Below the pieces are notes generated by a model. That model searched no databases and was not told where the DNA came from. It worked only from the letters and a program-made list of their open reading frames with translations. Made by a program: the position numbers and the translations under genes. A stretch of DNA of 64,000 nucleotides, taken from positions 20,146,875 to 20,210,874 of the forward strand of contig OZ234495.1 of assembly GCA_965153455.1 (NCBI GenBank), in the 5' to 3' direction. How positions within the stretch are numbered: position 1 is the stretch's first letter; each line of letters opens with the position of its first letter. The DNA comes from Sphagnum compactum (Eukaryota; Bryophyta; Sphagnopsida; Sphagnales). Positions 57,600 through 64,000 of this stretch are shown piece by piece.

Positions 57600-60295
57600 A
57601 TGGTTGGGGGACATGGCGTGGACATGGTGGTAGCTGTGGGAGGGATGGCGGAGGCGGCGGTGGGAGTGTTAGACTGGAGTCACCAGCGTAGGGTGGCCAA
57701 AGCCGTGGCCAAAGAATGGGAGTTTGCGGAGGTGGAGGGGGAATTGGAGTTGGAGAGGAAGGAGAATATGCGTTTACGTGCCACCATCGCCATGTACCAG
57801 CAGGCCTTCGGTCAGCTCCATCAGCAGAAAGTGGAGAATGGAACCTTGTCTGTGGAACGCTCTATGGAGGTGGAGTTATAGTTTTCTTCCTTGTGCACAT
57901 TTGTTTCTTAGGGTTTCGTTTCGGTGACAAATGTTCTGGAAAAATTGTGTTGTTAACATTTCTTCTGAAGTTGCAACATATTTGAACACTCTCTCGTGTG
58001 TCCATTATGCAAAGATTCAAAATCAAGGTCTCAAGTATTTTGGGGTGCAATCTTGAGCAATGATTTTTTCTTCTCTTGGGTTGTAAAAACAGGTGTATGA
58101 GAAACTGAAGATAACTCTAGCATCTGATGAATTTCTAGAGAAGCTAAACTCATTGTCACTGGACACTGGTGCAACATCTTCAGATTCCATATTAGTGAAA
58201 ACAGAGGGTGAGAAAGATTCTGGACTCTTTCTGAAGTGATTGCAATTCTGTCTTCTTATGAGTCCATGAAGTCCTTTCATGTGTGTGTTTAATCCTGGCG
58301 ATGGACTCTTCCCTGCAGCTAGGGTTTTCACCTTTCTGCGAATTGCAGATTCCATGCTAGTGAGAAGAAAAGAGAGTTGAAATAATTCTGGACTCTTTCT
58401 GAAGTGATTGCAATTTGGTCTTCTTATGAGTTCATCAAACACATATTACTTTTCTTCTGTGCGTCTTTAATCCTGGCAATAGCCTTAAACACTGCATGTA
58501 GGTTTTTCACCCATCAGTGAATTGCAGATTCCATGCGAGTAAAAACAGAGGGTGAGAAATTCTAGACTCTTTCTGAAGTGGTTGCAATTCCAGCTTCTTA
58601 CAAGTCGATGAAATGCTTACTACTTTTCTTGTGTGCATCTTTAAGCCTGACAATAGCCTCTACCCTGCACCTAGGGTTTCTCACCTGTCAGTGTATTCCA
58701 AATTCTGTACTAATGAAAACAGAGGGGGAGAAATTCTTGACTCTTTCTGAAGTGGTTGCAATTCCATCTTATGATCCATGAAATGCTTACTGCTTTTTTA
58801 CATGTGTGTTTAATCCTGGCAATAGACTCTATCCTGCACCCAGGATTTTCACCTGTTGGTCAATATTGCATGCAATTAACAAACTTGGACAACTAAGAGA
58901 ACTGATTAAGTCATGGTCTTTCTAAGGGAAAAACACTTTGTGATGAGATTGCTGCAAAGTAGTCTTGAAATTAGGTTTCCAAAATTCTGCAGTTTAAGGG
59001 TTAATTTTAGTACATGTTAGCAACTGTCAGGTTGTTGACGCATTGGAACAAACTGATGACCATGAAATTGTACCTTGTATAATCAGTGAGTTTGTTCCTA
59101 CTATTCCTGCTTGTTGGCTGATAACAAACATTGCATGCAGATGGCATGTTTGTCAGGGCTGACTTGGATGATCCAAATGGCTGGCTATGGCTCTCCGAAA
59201 ACGACTTGGTCCACACAGATCCCAAGGAGGTGAAGGATTGTTTGGGAGCTGATGGCTACATTGTGATCAACCATGAGGACATTGTTGATAGCATTGCAAG
59301 CTTCATGGCTCGTTACATCTCCTCCATCCCTCAAGCAAAGGTATGTTTTCACCATTAATAATAGCAGCTTAACTGGTCAGGTGCACTATAATTAACTGTT
59401 ACCCTAGAACACCAATTAAGCCTGAGTGGAGACTGATTGATTTTGTCAACTTGTGAACCAATGAAGCTGAAATCTTGGCAGGATGTGCAGTCTGTGTAGC
59501 TTCCTTGATTAGGTAGTTGTAACCCATAAGAATCCTTTTCCTCTGAAGAAAAGTTGAGATAATCCTCTGTGTACCAATTGGACCCAAAAATCTGGGCCCC
59601 TATCATAAGCTATAGACATTGTTATGGATAATTTTGGTGGAGACGGACAGAACATCTGGACTCATGTTCTGTCTTTGGGTGTTGGGTTGCAGAACCTGTC
59701 TGCAAAGGAACTGCAAGATGGTAAATTTTTTGACTTTCCTTGTCTAGGTTGCATAATCCACCTTTTAAAATGATCAGAAATACCTATTTGAGTTTCGCGC
59801 CCCCTGTAGTCCTTAGATATGTGGATTTTTGCAAGGATATGCAAGACCTTTTGCATCTGGTTTGGAGCTGCGGTTTGAGGAGCTATATTGGTTTGGAACA
59901 AACGAGTTTACATTTTCTGTGTTGTATGAGAAACAGCAATAGCACAAGCATTCAAGAAGGTGGAGAAGAAGGGGAAAATTCGGCAACTTTGGGAAACTGG
60001 CAAATTCCTCTACACTGCTGGTTCTTGGGGTGCGACAGCTCTTTCGTAAGATTTTACAACCTGTGAAATATTGTTGTGCATTTGAGGATTTATCGAACTT
60101 TTCCATATGTTCTGCATTTGACAGCCATGGTACTTACATCTTGTGTTTAACGTTTGTCCCTAATGCCGAAAATATTGATGTGGGAAATAACTCTCTGTGA
60201 TGTGGAACAGGGTATACAGGCACCCTATTGTGCTCCGAGCTGCATCCATGGCTGTGTGGACATCATGCTGCCTCATCCTCAAAGTTCTGACTTGA
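57600..60295 (+). CDS. Conserved-looking plant protein of unknown function
   Basis: Six exons: 57600-57869, 58093-58207, 59141-59340, 59693-59720, 59949-60045 and 60211-60295; all GT/AG, phases consistent, total 265 codons (264 residues). The exon 1 donor (GAG/GTGGAG) is the least certain. The N-terminus has an Ala/Glu-rich helix with coiled-coil character (about 33-75: VAKAVAKEWEFAEVEGELEL). The middle has FVRADLDDPNGWLWLSENDL and DGYIVINHEDIVDSIASFMA. The C-terminus has FKKVEKKGKIRQLWETGKFL, GSWGATALSVYRHPIVL and a short hydrophobic end. The C-terminal part may be membrane-associated. The WLWL..DIVDSIASFM pattern seems familiar from plant proteins of unknown function, but I cannot name the family. 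Exon 4 is a 28-base microexon. Intron 2 contains an array of exon-2-end copies. Confidence 0.82.
58180..58860 (+). repeat. ~170-180 bp tandem repeat copying the exon 2 end and 5' splice site
   Basis: Four copies begin with versions of GATTCCAT(A/G)..AGTGAAAACAGAG near 58182, 58349, 58529 and 58690; a fifth lacks this start. Each continues with GACTCTTTCTGAAGTG.TTGCAATT and TTTAATCCTGGC.ATAG. The first copy is the real end of exon 2 and its donor (58207/58208). Copies 2 and 3 are preceded by GAATTGCAG, so they look like small exons with an acceptor; copy 3 keeps the GAGG/GTGAG donor. Confidence 0.9.
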
Positions 60296-62151
60296 GAGGT
60301 GTGTCACAACTCTTGGTCCAAGCTCATGAACTTTGCACCAATTGATCAACATCCATGTCTGTACAGAAATTTATGTCCATTGTATATACCCACAGGCAAC
60401 CCTATTCTTTGTGCAATTTTTTAAGAAGTAAATTCTTGCACCTTTCCATGTGGTTACACCCACTTACAATTCTTACAGCCTTATCTGTGAATCATCCGAG
60501 AGCTTCATAAACATACTGTTTTGGACGAACCCAAATGTATCTCCCCCTCTTGACTGCAAATTCACTGGGGGCCTTGATGGTAACTTCCACAGAGCTGAAT
60601 GAAATGGTTAGTCCCACTTGTGTTATTACATATCATTACCTTTCCTTTGCAAACCCTAAACCCTAAACCTGTGGCAGTGAGTATGTATGTACAACTGCCC
60701 AGTACATTGTAACATATGCATTTGCTTATTTATTTGTTGGCTCACCATGGCTAGTGAGCAATGTGTACAGTACTGCTGTTCTGAAGTCTTCCTGTGCATA
60801 TGCATAGATCTTGGCATTTTCACTGTGCTATTTGAACGGTATACTTTTCTTTAACTTTTATGTGTATACTATTCCTCATTGATCCTTGCTTGTTAGATCA
60901 TTTTATGTAGTTGACTCTAATAGCACATGTTTCACTCAATAATACATTTCAGCATCTTGGTCGCTTTTAAACTGAGACACATCTCTGTCAGAAAATCCTT
61001 TTGTGTACAGTTCTCTTGCAGCTCTTCATAGCCATTTGTGAAAAATTACAATCTTAAAATTGCTTTATGTTTCACACTATTTTCATTCACAATGGCACTC
61101 CATGAATCAGTCCCACTAATCTGTGCCACTTTTTTCTCACTGCCCCTTTAATCCAGTAGTATCATACACAATTAGGTCCATTTGTTTTTCTCTGCCATTT
61201 CTCAAATACAACCGTCTCAATAGAAGCCCTGAAATTTCCACTCTGGTTTCCAACATGCCAACTCCATGACTGCAATACTTCACTTGCTTTGTGGGAATTC
61301 TTTCTGGAGAGGATTAGGAGGCATCCCATCAGCACTTCTCATAAACCTCTTGCAACATATTTCTGTGGAGCCGATGACCATGATGAGGCCCTTAAGCTAG
61401 CACAACCAATGTGCTAGCAAGTTGAGTATCACTTGCTGTGATTGGATGCTCAATCAATTGAGAGCTAGATATGCAGCTGCAAGAATTTTGCCAGCAAATT
61501 GTTTGAGCATGTCATTTGAACTTCTACCAATAGGAAGGAAACGATTCAACTTCAATCATGATGTTCTATGGCCACTTCAAGGTTTATCCACCTCTGACAT
61601 GTCACCATTGTTGTTATCATCAACGGGTTTTTCAGCACACTCAACCCAATAAGGATTAAAGATATCTGTCATGACATGGACATTATCATCATGCACTGAT
61701 CATGATTGTAAAACTCCAGAACCAACCCAACACCAAGTTTGGTCAACTAGGCCTTGTGTTGTGAAGAGGCTGGCAGCAAGAACAATTCCTGCAAAGTACA
61801 AACACTGTTTGTCAAAGTAATGGAAGCACTTGGTGTCTCTGACTATGATTACTAATGTGACTATCTTTGCAGTAGTGTAGCAGTTGCCACATATTGACAG
61901 ATTCTTGTAAATACAGATCATTATACGGGAGAGGTGTGCTGATGACCATATGCAATGACCAGTTTCGCACTCTGGTGAAACAAATGAAACAACTTTTCTC
62001 CTTCACCTACATCATGCAGGACCACTTTTGTATCTGACACACATACCTGGCATATTTCATCTGCCTGGAAATTCTCTTAACTTGTGCAAAAAATCCCAGT
62101 CGTTTGGAGGATGATCTTGATCATCTAGTACAAGTGTATGCACATCATTTG
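60296..62151. other. Intergenic between convergent genes, no gene seen
   Basis: 3' flanks of the genes on both sides. It contains AAACCCTAAACCCTAAACC at about 60650-60668, two or three telomere-type units, too few to be a telomere remnant. The plus frame 61422-61652 has no known domain. No RNA gene recognised. Confidence 0.5.
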
Positions 62152-63936
62152 TCAATTCAATCCAATCCACATACGATCTGGCTGTTTCTTCATGCTGCTT
62201 TCCTTTCTGTGCTGTTTAACATTTACACTGAGATCCCACTTGCCAGCAGCAGCATAAATGTTTGACAGCAGCACATAGCCTGCAGCATCTGCAGGGTCCA
62301 AATCAACAACACGTTTTGCTATCCTTTCACCCATCTGTACATGGCCATGGATTTTGCAAGCACCAAGCAAGGTCTTCCACACATCCACATTTGGTTCAAA
62401 GGGCATTGTATTGACAAAATCCTCAGCCTCCAGCAAACGGCCAGCACGGCCAAGAAGATCGACAATGCAAGCATAATTTTCCAGTGTTGCAGATATACAG
62501 TAAACCGAGCCCATAGAATCAAAGTAGTGCAGACCTTCATCTGCTAGGCCTGCATGACTACAAGCTGACAGCAGACAGACAAAAGTGACATCATTGATCT
62601 TGACGCCTTGTTGACACATCCATTCAAAATGTGCAAGAGCTTCATTACCAAGCCCATGCATGGCATACCCATGAAGCATAGCAGTCCAAGAGACCACATT
62701 CCGTGAGGGCATCTGATAGAACACTCTCCAAGCATCCTCCATGCTCCCACATTTAGCATACATGTTAACAAGACTACTCTGCACAAAGATATTAGAGTCG
62801 CAACCACGTTGAATGAGTTGTTCATGAACATGCCTGCCCTCTTCAAGCGCCAGTACACTGGCACATGCATTGAGGACAGCCACAAATGTGACAGGACCTG
62901 GCTGTACACCTTCCTGTTGCATTTGTTGAAATAGTTCCAATGCATACTGCCCTTGCCCATGTTTCACATGGCCCAACAACATGGCACTCCAAGAGACCAC
63001 ATCACGTGAGGGCATCTTGTTAAACACTCTCCAAGCATCCTCCATGCTCCCACATTTGACATACATGTCAATAAGGCTATTCCCCACAAACACATCCAGC
63101 TCACAACCACTTTGAATGATCTTTTCATGAGCCTGCCTGCCCTCTTCAAGTGCCACTACACTTGCGCAAGCATTCAAGACCCCCACAAAAGTAATACCAT
63201 CTGGCTGCACACCTTCCTGTTGCATTTTTCTAAATAGTTCCAAGGCATTTTGCCCTTGCCCACATCTCACATATCCCGATATCATAGCATTCCAAGAGAC
63301 CACATGTGGTGAGGGCATTTTGCTGAACACTCTCCAAGCATCCTCCATGCTTCCACATTTAGCATACATGTCAATGAGGCTATTCTGCACAAATTCATTA
63401 GAGTCATAACCACATAAAATGATCTGTTCATGAGCATGCCTGCCCTCTTCTAGTGCCACTACACTGGCACATGCATTCAGGACCCCAGTGAAAGTGACAC
63501 AACTCGGTTGCACACCTTCATGTTGCATTTGTCGAAAGAGTTCCAATGCCTTGTGGCCTTGCCCACATTTTACATGTCCCAATATCATAACATTCCATGA
63601 GACCACATTCCGTAAGGGCATCTTGTTGAACACTCTCCAAGCATCCTCCAGGCTCCCACATTTGGCATACATGTCAACAAGGCTTGTCCCCACAAAGACA
63701 TTTGACTCACAACAGCTTTTAACAATCTGTTCATGCGCATGCCTGCCCTGTTCCAGTGCTCGTAGGCTAGCACAGGCATTGAGCACCGGAAGGAAAGTGA
63801 ATTTGTCTGGACTCATCCCTTGTTCTTGCATTTGCTTGAAAATCTCCATCACCTTCTCATATCTCCCAGCCTTGACATTTCTTGCAAGGCTTTGATTCCA
63901 CAAACATCTGTCCAATCGTAATGCGATGGCATCCAT
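62152..63936 (-). CDS. PLS-class pentatricopeptide repeat (PPR) protein, 5' end uncertain
   Basis: A single intronless frame, 594 residues from ATG 63936 (MDAIALRLDR). The frame stays open upstream to the window edge (KKTHEVLWLDDRQKPLWVEAE), so the true start may lie outside. About four P-L-S triplets of 101 residues repeat, with VLNACAS..ALE(E/Q)GR(H/Q)(A/V)HE, SL(V/I)(D/N)MY(A/V)KCGS(L/M)EDAWRVF and MP.R.VVSW.(A/V)M at fixed spacing. The DNA of the triplets is also near-identical. The end has an E-type region (YACIVDLLGRAGRLLEAEDF, WKTLLGACKIHGHVQMGE, AAGYVLLSNIYAAAGKWD) and stops at WIGLN without a DYW domain. PLS-class proteins bind organellar RNA one base per repeat, usually to specify C-to-U or U-to-C editing. 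Location and target cannot be told here. Confidence 0.92.
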   Translation of the reverse strand: MDAIALRLDRCLWNQSLARNVKAGRYEKVMEIFKQMQEQGMSPDKFTFLPVLNACASLRALEQGRHAHEQIVKSCCESNVFVGTSLVDMYAKCGSLEDAWRVFNKMPLRNVVSWNVMILGHVKCGQGHKALELFRQMQHEGVQPSCVTFTGVLNACASVVALEEGRHAHEQIILCGYDSNEFVQNSLIDMYAKCGSMEDAWRVFSKMPSPHVVSWNAMISGYVRCGQGQNALELFRKMQQEGVQPDGITFVGVLNACASVVALEEGRQAHEKIIQSGCELDVFVGNSLIDMYVKCGSMEDAWRVFNKMPSRDVVSWSAMLLGHVKHGQGQYALELFQQMQQEGVQPGPVTFVAVLNACASVLALEEGRHVHEQLIQRGCDSNIFVQSSLVNMYAKCGSMEDAWRVFYQMPSRNVVSWTAMLHGYAMHGLGNEALAHFEWMCQQGVKINDVTFVCLLSACSHAGLADEGLHYFDSMGSVYCISATLENYACIVDLLGRAGRLLEAEDFVNTMPFEPNVDVWKTLLGACKIHGHVQMGERIAKRVVDLDPADAAGYVLLSNIYAAAGKWDLSVNVKQHRKESSMKKQPDRMWIGLN

Positions 63937-64000
63937 CTCCGCTTCCACCCACAAGGGTTTCTGTCGGTCATCAAGCCAAAGTACCTCATGTGTCTTCTTA

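Noticed and set aside
60650-60668. Telomere-like AAACCCTAAACCCTAAACC (also near 47090 and 5196)
   Set aside because: Only two or three units, as is common near plant genes (telo-box); not an interstitial telomere.
63488-63895. Plus-strand 135-codon frame opposite the PPR gene
   Set aside because: A shadow of the repetitive PPR modules on the other strand.
1-64000. CRISPR arrays, operons, bacterial-type defence islands, rRNA or tRNA genes
   Set aside because: None seen; repeats are tandem minisatellites without CRISPR-like spacer structure and all real genes have plant introns or plant family features.

Overview
The window is nuclear DNA from a land plant, most likely a fern or another seed-free plant. 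It carries genes with long introns, two nucleus-encoded proteins that look chloroplast-targeted, a plant MAP65, a plant SMP/C2 membrane protein and a PLS-type pentatricopeptide repeat (PPR) gene built from near-identical modules of about 101 residues. That PPR style is common in ferns. Between the genes lie AT-rich stretches full of old transposon debris and simple repeats. The fern assignment is inference; no marker here is decisive.

Layout. 1-3.7 kb: repeats and a 5'-truncated LINE tail. 4.5-5.9 kb (+): a two-exon gene for a 218-residue protein with C-terminal hydrophobic segments, unrecognised. 7.0-9.1 kb (+): three-exon RlmL-like THUMP/methyltransferase gene, probably plastid 23S rRNA m2G methylation. 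10.5-14.5 kb (-): seven-exon gene for plastid ribosomal protein L1. 14.8-19.0 kb: a decayed Harbinger transposase between two direct repeats. 19.4-21.9 kb (+): a LINE with a nearly whole reverse transcriptase. 23.3-27.5 kb (-): twelve-exon MAP65 gene. 31.0-32.6 kb (-): broken DEAD-box helicase copy. 33-50 kb: a gene-poor AT-rich block with hAT, gag, MITE-like, SINE-like and minisatellite pieces. 51.5-55.6 kb (+): eleven-exon CLB1-like SMP/C2 gene. 57.6-60.3 kb (+): six-exon gene of unknown function. 62.15-63.94 kb (-): PPR gene whose frame stays open to the window edge.

The exon models of the six spliced genes were built by hand from GT/AG sites and frame continuity. In each, the coding lengths sum to a whole number of codons. 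The genes are ordinary housekeeping functions and do not form an operon-like unit. The RlmL-like and L1 genes are adjacent and convergent, and both products would act on the plastid 50S subunit; this is probably chance. The PPR protein would also act in an organelle.

I found no clearly new biological system. The most interesting structures are a tandem array that copies an exon end with its 5' splice site inside the 57.6-kb gene, a near-perfect 65-bp foldback, a small CACTA-ended MITE with target duplications, and a decayed Harbinger transposase interrupted by 1.1 kb of foreign sequence.
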